Origin: Oscillospiraceae bacterium | GTDB taxonomy: Bacteria > Bacillota > Clostridia > Oscillospirales > CAG-272 | Assembly: GCA_015063845.1 (NCBI GenBank) | Contig: SVTJ01000002.1 | Location: forward strand, 1-64,000 | Direction of reading: 5' to 3' | DNA: 64,000 nt | Notes under the pieces: model-generated | Told to the model about the DNA's origin: nothing | Database searches by the model: none | What the model saw: the letters and a program-made list of their open reading frames with translations, nothing else | Position numbers and translations under genes: made by a program | In this document: piece by piece, positions 25,383 to 34,543 of the stretch | How positions within the stretch are numbered: position 1 is the first letter of the stretch | Layout of the letters: the number at the start of each line of letters is the position of its first letter

Positions 25383-27944
25383 TTGGAAAATGAAAATATA
25401 GCGTTTGAAAATCAAAAAATAGTCGAAGTGGATATGGAAAAAGAGGTAAAGAGATCCTTTATCGAATATTCTATGTCTGTTATCGCGGCACGTGCGCTTC
25501 CCGACGTAAGAGACGGTATGAAGCCAGGTCAGAGAAGGATCATGTATGCTATGTACGAGGACCATCTGACAAGTGATAAGCCGTTCAGAAAGTCGGCAAC
25601 CACAGTCGGTAACGTGCTCGGTAGATATCACCCTCACGGAGACAGCGCGGTATACGGCACAATGGTAAGAATGGCTCAGGACTTCTCATACCGTTATCCG
25701 CTCGTTGAGGGTCACGGAAACTTCGGCTCGGTCGACGGAGACGGAGCTGCTGCATACCGTTATACCGAGGCAAGAATGGCAAAGATAGCGGACGAGCTTA
25801 TGAGAGATCTCGAAAAAGAGGTCGTTGACTTCGTGCCGAACTTCGATAACCGTTTGCGCGAGCCCAAGGTATTGCCCTCGCGTTTTCCCAATCTGCTTGT
25901 AAATGGAGCTGTCGGTATAGCTGTCGGTATGGCTACGAATATCCCGCCTCATAATCTTGGCGAGGTAATTGACGCTACTATATACCGTATGGACAATCCC
26001 GAGTGTGAGGTCCTCGACCTTATGGAATACGTAAAGGGTCCCGATTTCCCCACGAGCGCAACGGTTTACGGCGTTAACGGAATCGTCCAGGCGTATACGA
26101 CGGGACGTGGCCGTGTAATGGTCAGAGCAAAGGCTGAGGTCGATGAGGATAATCACCGTATTATCGTTACGGAGATTCCTTACGGTGTAAATAAGAGCAC
26201 ACTTGTTGAGGTCATAGCAGGTCTTGGCAAGGATAAGAGAATAGACGGACTTACCGAGATAAGAGACGAATCTGGCAGAGACGGTATGCGTATCGTTATC
26301 GAGCACCGCAGAGACGCAAACGGTCAGGTAATTCTCAATCAGCTTTATAAGTATTCCGAGATGCAGAGCACCTGCGCTATAAATATGCTTGCGCTTGTAA
26401 ATAACGAGCCTAAGATACTCTCGCTTCCTCAGATACTCGATCTTTATATTGAGCATCAGAAGTCAGTCATATATCGTAGAACGCAGTTTGAGCTTGAAAA
26501 GGCAAAGGCAAGAGCGCATATATATGAGGGATATCATATAGCTATCGATAATATCGACAGAATTATCGAGATAATGAAGAGCTCTATGTCTATTCCCGAG
26601 GCAAAGCAGAGACTTATGGAGGAGTTCTTTACCGTAACTTATAAGGACGGCTATGAGAACGAGCTTGGAAATATCCGCCAGCTCTCCGATGCTCAGGCTC
26701 AGGCGATAGTCGAGATGACGCTCGGTAAGCTCACGGGAATGGAAAGAGACAAGATAGAGGAAGAGCTTGCAAGACTTCACGGTATAATTCTTGAGCTCGA
26801 AGGCATTCTTGCAGATCCCGCAAAGGTAGTTCAGATCATTAAGGATGAGATGCTTGAGATAAAGAGAAAATATTCCGACGCAAGACGCACCGAGATAATC
26901 GCTGCGACCGATGATATCGACCTTGAGGACCTTATAGAGAAGCATGAGTGTGTTATCACTATGTCTCACGCAGGCTATATCAAGCGTCAGCCCGCAGATA
27001 CTTATTCCGCGCAGAGAAGAGGCGGAAAGGGTATTATCGGAATGACAACAAAGGAAGACGACTTTATCGAAAAGGTAATAGGTGTTCACAGTCATTCCTA
27101 CCTTATGCTCTTTACAAGCAAGGGAAGAGTGCATACGCGTAAGGCATATCAGATACCCGAGGCTTCAAGAACGGCAAAGGGAACTAATATCGTAAATATC
27201 CTTGAGCTGTTCCCCGAGGAAAAGATAACCTCTATGATAAGTGTAGATGGCTTTAATGAGGGCGAATACCTTACAATGGTAACAAATAAGGGCGTTATCA
27301 AGAGAACGCTGCTCTCCGAGTATGAATATCAGAGAAAGAGCGGAAAGATAGCTCTCAAACTTGACGAGGACGACGAGCTGGTATTCGTAATGCATACAAC
27401 CGGTGAAAAGGAGATAGTTCTCGCAACCAGAAACGGAAACGCGGTCAAGTACGCCGAGCAGAATGTTCGCGCTATGGGCAGAACCGCGCGAGGAGTACGC
27501 GGTATCAGCCTCAGAGGAGACGACTACGTAACGGGTGTTGCTATCGTTGAAGAGGGCAAGAAGCTTATAACCGTAACAGAGAACGGCTTTGGAAAGCGCA
27601 CCGACTTCGATGACTTCAGAGTAATGAAGAACAGAGGCGGCTTTGGCGTTATATGTCATAACATATCCGAAAAGACAGGAGAGCTGTGCGGAATAGCTAC
27701 CGTTGGCGACGAGGACGACCTTATGATGATAACCGACAGCGGAACTATCATCCGTACTCCCGTTGCGGATATCCCCACGTATTCAAGAAGCGCAGGCGGT
27801 GTCATTGTTATGAGACTTAACGAGGGACAAAAGCTTGTAAACTTTACGCGCGTGCCTCACGAGGACGCAGAGGAGACCGAGGCAGAGGAGCAAAGCTCCG
27901 AGACACAGGTAGTAACCGAAGCTGTCGAGACCAGCGAGGAATAA
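25383..27944 (+). CDS. gyrA: DNA gyrase subunit A
   Basis: About 853 residues. The breakage-reunion domain has [34 protein letters not shown] and the catalytic Tyr127 in RYTEAR; the C-terminal beta-pinwheel has the GyrA box QRRGGKG (marks gyrase, not topoisomerase IV) and ends in an acidic tail. In the quinolone region, position 83 (E. coli numbering) is Ser as usual, but position 87 is Gly (Gly92 here), not Asp or Glu. Start: TTG 25383 with AGGA eight bases upstream is preferred; TTG 25338 has no clear site and ATG 25434 would cut conserved sequence close. Confidence 0.96.
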   Translation: MENENIAFENQKIVEVDMEKEVKRSFIEYSMSVIAARALPDVRDGMKPGQRRIMYAMYEDHLTSDKPFRKSATTVGNVLGRYHPHGDSAVYGTMVRMAQDFSYRYPLVEGHGNFGSVDGDGAAAYRYTEARMAKIADELMRDLEKEVVDFVPNFDNRLREPKVLPSRFPNLLVNGAVGIAVGMATNIPPHNLGEVIDATIYRMDNPECEVLDLMEYVKGPDFPTSATVYGVNGIVQAYTTGRGRVMVRAKAEVDEDNHRIIVTEIPYGVNKSTLVEVIAGLGKDKRIDGLTEIRDESGRDGMRIVIEHRRDANGQVILNQLYKYSEMQSTCAINMLALVNNEPKILSLPQILDLYIEHQKSVIYRRTQFELEKAKARAHIYEGYHIAIDNIDRIIEIMKSSMSIPEAKQRLMEEFFTVTYKDGYENELGNIRQLSDAQAQAIVEMTLGKLTGMERDKIEEELARLHGIILELEGILADPAKVVQIIKDEMLEIKRKYSDARRTEIIAATDDIDLEDLIEKHECVITMSHAGYIKRQPADTYSAQRRGGKGIIGMTTKEDDFIEKVIGVHSHSYLMLFTSKGRVHTRKAYQIPEASRTAKGTNIVNILELFPEEKITSMISVDGFNEGEYLTMVTNKGVIKRTLLSEYEYQRKSGKIALKLDEDDELVFVMHTTGEKEIVLATRNGNAVKYAEQNVRAMGRTARGVRGISLRGDDYVTGVAIVEEGKKLITVTENGFGKRTDFDDFRVMKNRGGFGVICHNISEKTGELCGIATVGDEDDLMMITDSGTIIRTPVADIPTYSRSAGGVIVMRLNEGQKLVNFTRVPHEDAEETEAEEQSSETQVVTEAVETSEE

Positions 27945-27955
27945 GACGTAAAAAC

Positions 27956-27987
27956 AAGGGGAAGGCAAAATATCGCTTTCCCCTTGA
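27956..27987 (+). terminator. weak hairpin after gyrA
   Basis: A 12-bp stem with one G-T pair (27956-27967 with 27976-27987), loop AAAATATC. It lacks a good T-run, so it may only reduce read-through into the lipoprotein gene, whose own AAGGAG follows closely. Confidence 0.5.
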
Positions 27988-28003
27988 AATATAAGGAGTT
28001 TAT

Positions 28004-28885
28004 ATGAAAAAAAGGATTGTCAGCATAATACTTTGCATGATTTTGCTTTGCTTGACGGTGACGTCCGTGAGCTCATGCTCAAAGCCCCCCGAGTATGCGG
28101 AGGTAGAAGCCCGTTTTAAGGAGCTTGTAGAAGCATCTTATGACGTAAATAAGCTGCTCTTCGGAGAGGGCCTTCCCACGTATGAAAGAATATACGAGGC
28201 GGTCGACGAGGTCTATAAATCCGAGGGTGAAGGCGGAAAGATGACCTATATCTACTATCATTATCTTGAGGACGCATCTCTTGGCAAGATACTGTCATAT
28301 AAAAAGGGAACGATAGGAAGCAAGAGACTGTATTTACAGGTGCTTTCCGCGGCTGACTCGAGCAAGGGAGAGGCTGTTTACGTTGATACGCAGACGGGAG
28401 AGCATTATTATGCTTTAGAAAATTACAGTGAGCCCGAATACGAATTCTACTATTCGGCAAATGACCCCGACAATTACGATTTTGTAAGATACGACAGCGG
28501 ATATCTTACGGTTGACGATATCAAGATAGCGGCGGAGAAGGTGTATTCGAAGGACTATCTTGAAACGTCGGTATACGTTGCTTTGTTTACGGGTGCGGTC
28601 ATAAACCAGAATCTCAGCGGATTTTCGGCGAGATATATCGAATACAGCGACGCGGTCGAGGGAGATGTACGTCTTATGATGTCGAACGAGTACGAGCCCC
28701 TTATCACTGAGACCAGAAAGTTCGATTTCTCCACCGCAAGGGTCGTTAAACCGGGAAGTAAGGATCTCGTTAATATTGAGGTTGAGACCTATCTTGAATC
28801 AAAGCCCGACGAGAGAGTGACCGTTCGTGTCACAATGGTAAAGCAAGACGACGGACAATGGTATCTCGACAGCGGAACTTATTAA
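28004..28885 (+). CDS. lipoprotein of unknown function
   Basis: 293 residues with a lipoprotein signal: KKR, a hydrophobic stretch, and the lipobox VSSC with Cys25 as the lipid-modified residue. The rest is soluble, rich in Tyr and acidic residues, with a SNEYEPLITETRKF and a C-terminal VTVRVTMVKQDDGQWYLDS strand pattern. That ending resembles small extracytoplasmic alpha+beta domains such as NTF2-like or DUF4878, but no family could be fixed. Strong AAGGAG site. Same strand as gyrA, 59 bases downstream. Confidence 0.75.
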   Translation: MKKRIVSIILCMILLCLTVTSVSSCSKPPEYAEVEARFKELVEASYDVNKLLFGEGLPTYERIYEAVDEVYKSEGEGGKMTYIYYHYLEDASLGKILSYKKGTIGSKRLYLQVLSAADSSKGEAVYVDTQTGEHYYALENYSEPEYEFYYSANDPDNYDFVRYDSGYLTVDDIKIAAEKVYSKDYLETSVYVALFTGAVINQNLSGFSARYIEYSDAVEGDVRLMMSNEYEPLITETRKFDFSTARVVKPGSKDLVNIEVETYLESKPDERVTVRVTMVKQDDGQWYLDSGTY

Positions 28886-28890
28886 AATAA

Positions 28891-28916
28891 AAAAAGAGGC
28901 AAAAGCCTCTTTTTTT
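28891..28916. terminator. bidirectional terminator between lipoprotein gene and mnmE
   Basis: A 10-bp stem (28891-28900 with 28905-28914), loop AAAA, with A-run on the left and T-run on the right. Its T-run overlaps the mnmE stop codon, so it also ends mnmE transcription. Confidence 0.9.
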
Positions 28917-30306
28917 ATTTTCCAACGCAGAATTTTGAGAATATTTCGGCGACGACGTCCTCGCCGATCTCTCTGCCGTCGACCTGTCCTATCTGTGACA
29001 TTGCCGTCTCTATGCCGATACAGCAAAGGTCAAGTGCAGTGCCCGCACGGAGCTCCGCAAGGGAAGCGGAAAGCGCAACTGCCGCTTGCTCGAGCGCCGC
29101 ATATTGGCGCGCGCCAGTGATAACTGCGTCGTTATCTATATCGATACTTCCGTCGATGAACATTTCATCGACCGTTCTCGCAAGCTCGTCAAATCCCGCT
29201 CCCGTGGCGGTGCTTATCACGATATATCGCTCAAAGCTATTCGCGATCTTTTCCTGCGTTTTTGCATTGCTCTCAAGATCGGCTTTGTTTATCAGCGCGA
29301 TACAGCGTTGTTTTATAACGCTCAATCTTTCAATAAGCTCAAGGTCGTCTGCGGAGAGTTCGGACGAGCCGTCGAAAACCGCAAGAATAAGCTCGGCAGT
29401 GCTTATCTCGTCAAGCGCGCGGTCAATGCCGATGCTTTCGACCTTATCGTCGGTGCTTCGTATTCCCGCCGTGTCGCAGAGCAAAAGCGTGGTGTTCCCA
29501 AGAGTTGCCTGTTCACGAAGGATATCTCTTGTCGTGCCCTCAATGTCGGTGACTATTGCGGCATCGTAACCGAGAATTTTATTGTATACCGAGCTTTTTC
29601 CCGCATTTGTGCGTCCGCATATGACCGTTTGTATTCCCTCGGTCACGGCGCGGCCCGTGCGATAAGTAGACGAAAGTGCTTTGATCTGTGCGAGCGTACT
29701 GTCAAGCATAGCTATCATTTGCTCACGCGATAGCTCCGAAAGGTCCTCGTCGGGAAAGTCGATAGCCGCGAAGATGCTGGTCATAACGTCGCGAAGACTT
29801 TTGTATATGCTCTCGGTCTTAGCGTCGAGATTTCCTCTCATTCCGCTTCTCGCGAGGCGCAGCTGACTGTCGGTGTTAGCTTCCAGCAGATTTCCGAGTG
29901 CCTCAGCGCTACCAAGGCTCATTTTTCCCGATACAAATGCTCTGCGAGTAAATTCTCCCGCCTCAGCGGCTCTCGCGCCCGCCGCAAGAGCGGCACTGAG
30001 CACTTTTCTTGTTACGAGAGTGCCGCCGTGGCAATATATCTCGACGGTATTCTCTCCCGTAAATGAGCGAGGAGCTTTGAATACCACAGCCATTCCGTCG
30101 TCAATGCTTATGCTGTTATCAAAAGGAGAAAAGATCTCTCCGTACGTCATTTTTGCGTGCTCGAGGGAGAGGACGGATGCTCCGTTTGCGGGACGGAATA
30201 TTTTGCTTGCTATATCAAAAGCCTCATATCCCGATATTCTTATCATAGCGACGCCGCCCTTTCCAAAGGGGGTGGATATAGCGGCGATAGTGTCAATAAG
30301 CTTCAT
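28915..30306 (-). CDS. mnmE: tRNA uridine-5-carboxymethylaminomethyl modification GTPase MnmE
   Basis: 463 residues, typical length. The N-terminal formyl-THF-binding domain begins DTIAAISTPFGKGGVAMIRISG; the G domain has GRTNAGKSS (G1), GTTRDI (G2), DTAG (G3) and INKAD (G4); the C-terminus is FCVGK, the usual FCIGK with the catalytic Cys. With MnmG it modifies U34 of several tRNAs. Start ATG 30306 has GGAG six bases before; a TTG at 30318 would overlap that site. MnmE normally lies left of dnaA with mnmG and rnpA; here it is right of gyrA and alone. Confidence 0.96.
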   Translation of the reverse strand: MKLIDTIAAISTPFGKGGVAMIRISGYEAFDIASKIFRPANGASVLSLEHAKMTYGEIFSPFDNSISIDDGMAVVFKAPRSFTGENTVEIYCHGGTLVTRKVLSAALAAGARAAEAGEFTRRAFVSGKMSLGSAEALGNLLEANTDSQLRLARSGMRGNLDAKTESIYKSLRDVMTSIFAAIDFPDEDLSELSREQMIAMLDSTLAQIKALSSTYRTGRAVTEGIQTVICGRTNAGKSSVYNKILGYDAAIVTDIEGTTRDILREQATLGNTTLLLCDTAGIRSTDDKVESIGIDRALDEISTAELILAVFDGSSELSADDLELIERLSVIKQRCIALINKADLESNAKTQEKIANSFERYIVISTATGAGFDELARTVDEMFIDGSIDIDNDAVITGARQYAALEQAAVALSASLAELRAGTALDLCCIGIETAMSQIGQVDGREIGEDVVAEIFSKFCVGK

Positions 30307-30327
30307 TTTATACTCCAAAAAATCAAA

Positions 30328-30354
30328 GGGAGCATTGCTCGCGGCAATGCTCCC
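30328..30354 (-). terminator. terminator between the 69-residue gene and mnmE
   Basis: A perfect 11-bp stem (30328-30338 with 30344-30354), five-base loop. Read leftward it is followed by TTTGATTTTTT. It lies just upstream of the mnmE start and may limit mnmE expression. Confidence 0.85.
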
Positions 30355-30371
30355 CGTGTTTTGATGATCAA

Positions 30372-30581
30372 TTACTCAGCAGCCTCGATAGCCTCGATAT
30401 CATCGTCTTCGCAATCGCAATCGAAGTCGCAATCCTCAAGAAGGTCGTCATAAACTGTCTCTTCCTTGTACTTCTTTACGAGCTTGTAGATAACAACAGC
30501 AATAACGGAAGCCGCAGCTACAGCCGCAATAGAGATAACTATGATCTTTGTGTAGTTGGTTTTCTTTTTGAAAAGATTCAT
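30372..30581 (-). CDS. small single-pass membrane protein with acidic Cys tail
   Basis: 69 residues: a basic start (KKKTNYTK), one hydrophobic helix (about 12-33), a basic membrane edge (KLVKKYKEE), then a strongly acidic tail with three Cys in a DCDFDCDCEDDD pattern. An exact AAGGAGG site precedes the ATG at the usual distance, and promoter and terminator bracket it, so it is a real independent gene despite its size. Family unknown; the tail could bind a metal or a basic partner. Confidence 0.75.
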   Translation of the reverse strand: MNLFKKKTNYTKIIVISIAAVAAASVIAVVIYKLVKKYKEETVYDDLLEDCDFDCDCEDDDIEAIEAAE

Positions 30582-30625
30582 TATTTTATCCTCCTTATAT
30601 GAAATATAAATAATTTCTTAATTAT

Positions 30626-30653
30626 AGTATATCACATTTTTTGAAAATTGCAA
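30626..30653 (-). promoter_or_regulatory. promoter of the 69-residue gene
   Basis: On the minus strand TTGCAA (30653-30648), 16 bases, TATACT (30631-30626), with TGTGA just before the -10. Confidence 0.55.
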
Positions 30654-30688
30654 TAGCAAATAAATAATTTTTTTAAAAAAATTGATGC

Positions 30689-31486
30689 TTATCCAAGTAT
30701 TACGTCAAGGCACATCATCAAGAGAAAACCCAAAGCGAAGCTGAGAATGGTAGTGCTTTTTCTGTTTTGCAAGTCGATGTCGGGCGTGCAAAAGCCGTCG
30801 ATGACGGCATATATCATAGCTCCTGCCGCAAAGCCCAAAAGGTAGGGAAGCAGAGGTACGGCGATACCCGCCGCGAGAACGGTAATAAACGCGCCAAGCG
30901 GTTCAACAGCTCCCGAAAGTGCTCCGAGCGCAAACGCCTTGACTCTTTTTGTGCCGCTTGAGTAAAGAGGCATAGATACTATCGCACCCTCGGGAAGGTT
31001 TTGCACGGCGATGCCAATCGACAAAGCCATTGCCGCCGATAGGTGAGTGGCGTTGCCGTCGCTCAGCACCTCAGCAAATACCGCTCCTACCGCCATTCCT
31101 TCCGGAAGGTTGTGAAGGGCTATTGCAAAGCAGGTAAGAAACACCTTTGGTGTTTGCTTTCCGTTTTGTTTTATGAGCTTTTGCTCGCGTATATCTATAA
31201 GACGGTCGCACAGCAGAAAAAAGAGGACACCGAGCGCAAAGCCAAGCGCGGCGGGAAACGCGGGTATAATGCCTCTCTCTTCAGCGAGCTCCATCGACGG
31301 TATCAAAAGGCTCCAGACACACGCCGCCACCATAACTCCCGCCGAAAAGCCCGATATTGCCGCGCGCACGCCCTCTCCCGTATGTTTTCGCACGAAAAAA
31401 ACGAGAGACGCGCCAAGCACCGTTCCCCAAAAGGGAATAAGCATTCCGTTTATCGCATATATTAGAATTTTTCCCCCTCCTCTCAT
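30689..31486 (-). CDS. ZIP family metal transporter (GufA/ZupT-like)
   Basis: 265 residues, about eight membrane segments. Metal site motifs HNLPEGMAVG near residue 127 and QNLPEGAIVS near 160 match the GufA-type ZIP carriers, which move zinc or related divalent ions into the cytoplasm. A Gly-rich GALSGAVEPLGAF helix follows, as in the family. The start is uncertain: ATG 31486 has no site before it, while a GAGGAGGGGG run overlaps codons 2-5, so translation may begin a few codons later (a non-ATG codon near 31468, or Met15). Confidence 0.85.
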   Translation of the reverse strand: MRGGGKILIYAINGMLIPFWGTVLGASLVFFVRKHTGEGVRAAISGFSAGVMVAACVWSLLIPSMELAEERGIIPAFPAALGFALGVLFFLLCDRLIDIREQKLIKQNGKQTPKVFLTCFAIALHNLPEGMAVGAVFAEVLSDGNATHLSAAMALSIGIAVQNLPEGAIVSMPLYSSGTKRVKAFALGALSGAVEPLGAFITVLAAGIAVPLLPYLLGFAAGAMIYAVIDGFCTPDIDLQNRKSTTILSFALGFLLMMCLDVILG

Positions 31487-31536
31487 ATTACGCTATTATT
31501 CATAATATGCGGCGAGAGCAAAGGGGTGCAAACACA

Positions 31537-31574
31537 AATATAGCGTGATACCCTTGTGAGTATCACGCTATATT
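31537..31574 (-). terminator. hairpin after the SGNH hydrolase gene
   Basis: A perfect 15-bp stem (31537-31551 with 31560-31574), eight-base loop, just beyond the stop of the minus-strand hydrolase gene. No clean T-run, so termination may be Rho-dependent or the hairpin may protect the message end. Confidence 0.65.
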
Positions 31575-31581
31575 AAATGGT

Positions 31582-32574
31582 TTAGAATATCTTTTTAAGT
31601 CCTTCAATTACACCGTTTGCGTAGTAAGTGAAGCCCTCGTTATTGGGATGTATTTTGAGGTCTTCGAATACGTCAGGAGTATGGGGGAGAAAATCGAAGC
31701 ACTCTATAACTGTCATATTGGGTATCTTTTTCTCTAACTCGTGGAACTTATCCGCTATATAAGTGAAGGGGCCGACCTTAGTAGGCTTTTGGAAATCTAC
31801 GCGGTAGATAGGGGCAAGAGAAATTATCTTTGCGGCGGGATAGAGCTTTGAGAGTGTCATATAGAACTCCTCGCTGTTTTTGTCAAAGGTCTCCTTATCT
31901 GTCTGAGACCAGTCGTTGGTGCCGTACGCAACGCTGATCACGTCGGGAGTGAAATTCTCAGCCATCTTGCAAAGCTCGGGGCGGAACACCTCTCCGCCGA
32001 TGCCCTTGTTGACTGCGTCCGCATCAAGAAAATCTGCGATAAGAGAAGAGTATGCCTTAGAGGGGCCCTTAGCGTCGTAGCCGTGTGTTATGGAGTCACC
32101 GAAGACAAGCATCTTGCGGCTGTATGTATAGGGAACGAGCGTTGCGCCGTCATCGAGCTCGAGTGAGCATATGCGAAGGTCAACAGACCAAGGCAAATAG
32201 AGGCATACCTCCTTGTCTCCCTCTCCGAGGTCGTAAGTGCCGTTTGCGTATTTGTTGGATATCTCCTCTCCGTCCTTGAGGTTGCCCGAGAGAGTGTATT
32301 TGAGCTCACCGTTAACAAAGATATCTACGTCAAAAAAATATCTCGACGAAGAGGGCTTTGCGAATACGTTAAGCGCGAGTGTTTTGGAATTGGTTTTGAA
32401 CTTGAGCTTTATTCCCGCAGTGGAGTAGGTCTTGTTGTAAAAGTCCTTGCGAACGGTCTTGTAAAGCTCGGTCTGCTCCTCGCTGAAACGGAAGAGGCGA
32501 ATTGCTCCGTCTTCTTCGGTGATTCTTACGGCACCTGCCGTAATGCTTTTGATCTGTTCAAGATTAAGCTTCAT
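31582..32574 (-). CDS. SGNH/GDSL hydrolase (carbohydrate esterase type)
   Basis: 330 residues: an N-terminal beta-sandwich of about 145 residues and a C-terminal SGNH domain with MLVFGDSITHGYD (nucleophile Ser), the NKGIGGEVF Gly block, YGTNDW (Asn) and DLKIHPNNEGF (catalytic Asp-x-x-His). The two-domain layout fits CE2/CE3-like acetyl esterases acting on glycans. No signal peptide is visible, so the enzyme seems cytoplasmic. Last gene of a long minus-strand run; 29 bases after ddl. Confidence 0.85.
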   Translation of the reverse strand: MKLNLEQIKSITAGAVRITEEDGAIRLFRFSEEQTELYKTVRKDFYNKTYSTAGIKLKFKTNSKTLALNVFAKPSSSRYFFDVDIFVNGELKYTLSGNLKDGEEISNKYANGTYDLGEGDKEVCLYLPWSVDLRICSLELDDGATLVPYTYSRKMLVFGDSITHGYDAKGPSKAYSSLIADFLDADAVNKGIGGEVFRPELCKMAENFTPDVISVAYGTNDWSQTDKETFDKNSEEFYMTLSKLYPAAKIISLAPIYRVDFQKPTKVGPFTYIADKFHELEKKIPNMTVIECFDFLPHTPDVFEDLKIHPNNEGFTYYANGVIEGLKKIF

Positions 32575-32603
32575 TTTTTTATCTCCTTTTTATTGATTGA
32601 CAT

Positions 32604-33635
32604 TTATTTTTTAACAGCCGAGAGGGCTATTCTTTCACATAATTCGTCGTAATCCATTCCTACCGCTGCCGCTTCCTGAGGGAAAAGGCTGGTGGGAGTC
32701 ATACCGGGAAGAGTATTCGCTTCAAGACACCAAGCGCGTCCGTCAGCGTCGAGGATATAGTCAAATCTCGCGTATGAGCGAAGTCTTAGCGCGGCAAACC
32801 CTCTCTTGGTCGCCTTGTAGACTGCCTCCGTTGCCTCTTTGCCTATGGGCGCGGGGCATATCTCGACGGTTGCATTCGCCTGATATTTGTTGACGTAATC
32901 GTAAAATCCGTTTTTGGGGATTATCTCAACGGGTGGCAGTGCCTCACCGTCAAGATATGCGCACGTCAGCTCTCTGCCGTCTATCTTCTTCTCGACCATA
33001 ACGTATTGCTCGTGCTTGCCCGCCTCGCGTATTGCTTTTTCAAGCCCATCTGCGGTATCAACTATACAAACGCCAACGCTTGAGCCGCAAGAGCAGGGCT
33101 TTACCACAACGGGAAGACCAAGCTCGTTTATGATGTCCTCGGTATTCGGCGGAGTTTTAGCATCGATACGCAGCCAATCAGGGGTGAGAAGTCCCTCACT
33201 GCGAAGCATTCTTTTCGCGATGTCCTTATCCATTGCGAGCATACTTCCGAGATATCCCGAGCCCGTATACGGAATGCCGTGAATATCGAGCATAGCCTGG
33301 AGCTGACCGTTTTCTCCGATATCTCCGTGTAGCGCAAGAAATACCGCGTCTGCCGCAAGGCAAGCTTCTATAACTCCCTCGCCTACGGGCAGCTCTCTTC
33401 CGCCGTTTTGCCTTATAAGCTCATCTCGGTCGGGAATGCTTTCGGATACTGTATGACAGCTCTCTTCGTTTGTTGTGAAAAGGCTGTCTATTTTTGTTTT
33501 GTCAACACCGAGATAAAGGTCAAGAGCGAGAACGCGGTGTCCTTTTCTGCGAAGTGCCGCGGCTATCAGAGAGCCTGATGACAGTGAAACGTTTCTTTCG
33601 GGCGAAAGACCGCCCATAAGTACGGTGATTTTCAA
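32604..33635 (-). CDS. ddl: D-alanine--D-alanine ligase
   Basis: 343 residues. Family start KITVLMGGLSPERNVSLSSG, LHGDIGENGQLQAMLDIHGIPYTGSG, ATP-grasp core VVKPCSCGSSVGV, VEKKIDGRELTCAYL and the metal site LEANTLPGMTPTSLFP. The loop YDYVNKYQAN has Tyr where D-Ala-D-Lac ligases have Phe, which points to ordinary D-Ala-D-Ala product and vancomycin sensitivity from this step. It supplies the dipeptide for peptidoglycan. Confidence 0.94.
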   Translation of the reverse strand: MKITVLMGGLSPERNVSLSSGSLIAAALRRKGHRVLALDLYLGVDKTKIDSLFTTNEESCHTVSESIPDRDELIRQNGGRELPVGEGVIEACLAADAVFLALHGDIGENGQLQAMLDIHGIPYTGSGYLGSMLAMDKDIAKRMLRSEGLLTPDWLRIDAKTPPNTEDIINELGLPVVVKPCSCGSSVGVCIVDTADGLEKAIREAGKHEQYVMVEKKIDGRELTCAYLDGEALPPVEIIPKNGFYDYVNKYQANATVEICPAPIGKEATEAVYKATKRGFAALRLRSYARFDYILDADGRAWCLEANTLPGMTPTSLFPQEAAAVGMDYDELCERIALSAVKK

Positions 33636-33694
33636 AATATATCTCCTTGTTAGTTCGTGTCGGTAGAATTATCTTATGACGGGACAAGCCTCAC

Positions 33695-34525
33695 TTATGT
33701 CTGAGAGTGCTTTGTCAGATACGCAACACGGTCGTTGCTTGAATAGTCCTTGTATACCTCGCAGCCAAATCCATTATTTGCGGCAATAGTCGCCACGGCT
33801 TTTGCTTGGTCGCAGCCTATCTCAAAGAGCATAGTGCCGCCGTCCTTGAGGTATTTTCCGTAATTACCGATGATGGCACGGTAGAAATCAAGTCCGTCGT
33901 CACCTCCGTCGAGGGCGGCTTCGGGCTCGAACGAAAGCTCTTCGTCAAGTAGCTCGATATGTTTTGTCTCTATATACGGCGGATTGGATATTATACAGTC
34001 AAACTTTCCAAGCTCCTCCATAAATTCGGGGGCAAGAACGTCGCGAGCGATAAAGCCGAGTCTTTCTCCAACTCCGTTTTGTTCAGCGTTTTCACGTGCT
34101 ATCTCCAAGGTCTTTTCAAAAAGGTCGACTGCCACTGCCCTGCAATCGGGGCGTGCGGCAAGCGTGGATATCGCCACACATCCGCTACCCGTGCACAGAT
34201 CGATAAATCTTGCTCCCTGGGGAAGCAGTCTTACCGCAAGCTCGACAAGCTTTTCTGTGTCGGAGCGGGGAATGAGTGTGTCCTCGGTGACTCTGTAAGT
34301 TTCCTTGCAGAACTGCCAATAACCAAGTATATATTGTAAGGGGTAGTGACGGCAGCGTCGTTGTACTGCCGCGCGAAGCTCCTCACTGTCAAAATCTTCG
34401 TCTCTGCGCATCAAGAGCTCTGCCTGATTAAGTCCGCAGAAGTGGCAGATGAGCATAGAAGCCTCACCTCTGTTATTTTCGATCTCGGCGTTTGCGAGTG
34501 CTATGCAGATCTCGTTATATGTCAT
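33695..34525 (-). CDS. prmC: peptide chain release factor N5-glutamine methyltransferase
   Basis: 276 residues. The N-terminal helical domain contains the conserved LQYILGYWQF segment; the methyltransferase domain has FIDLCTGSGCVAISTLA (SAM loop), the NPPY motif in ISNPPYIE, and an RxDTEKLVE stretch (IPRSDTEKLVELA). It methylates the GGQ Gln of RF1/RF2. In many Firmicutes it follows prfA; here it lies between the CDF transporter and ddl, 18 bases after the former. Confidence 0.93.
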   Translation of the reverse strand: MTYNEICIALANAEIENNRGEASMLICHFCGLNQAELLMRRDEDFDSEELRAAVQRRCRHYPLQYILGYWQFCKETYRVTEDTLIPRSDTEKLVELAVRLLPQGARFIDLCTGSGCVAISTLAARPDCRAVAVDLFEKTLEIARENAEQNGVGERLGFIARDVLAPEFMEELGKFDCIISNPPYIETKHIELLDEELSFEPEAALDGGDDGLDFYRAIIGNYGKYLKDGGTMLFEIGCDQAKAVATIAANNGFGCEVYKDYSSNDRVAYLTKHSQT

Positions 34526-34543
34526 GATACCTCCGTGGTTAAT

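Noticed and set aside
25686-26456. 256-residue minus-strand frame opposite gyrA
   Set aside because: Shadow of the gyrA coding strand; no ribosome binding site.
27956-27987. riboswitch or leader between gyrA and the lipoprotein gene
   Set aside because: The only structure is one short hairpin; the 59-base gap is too short for a known aptamer.
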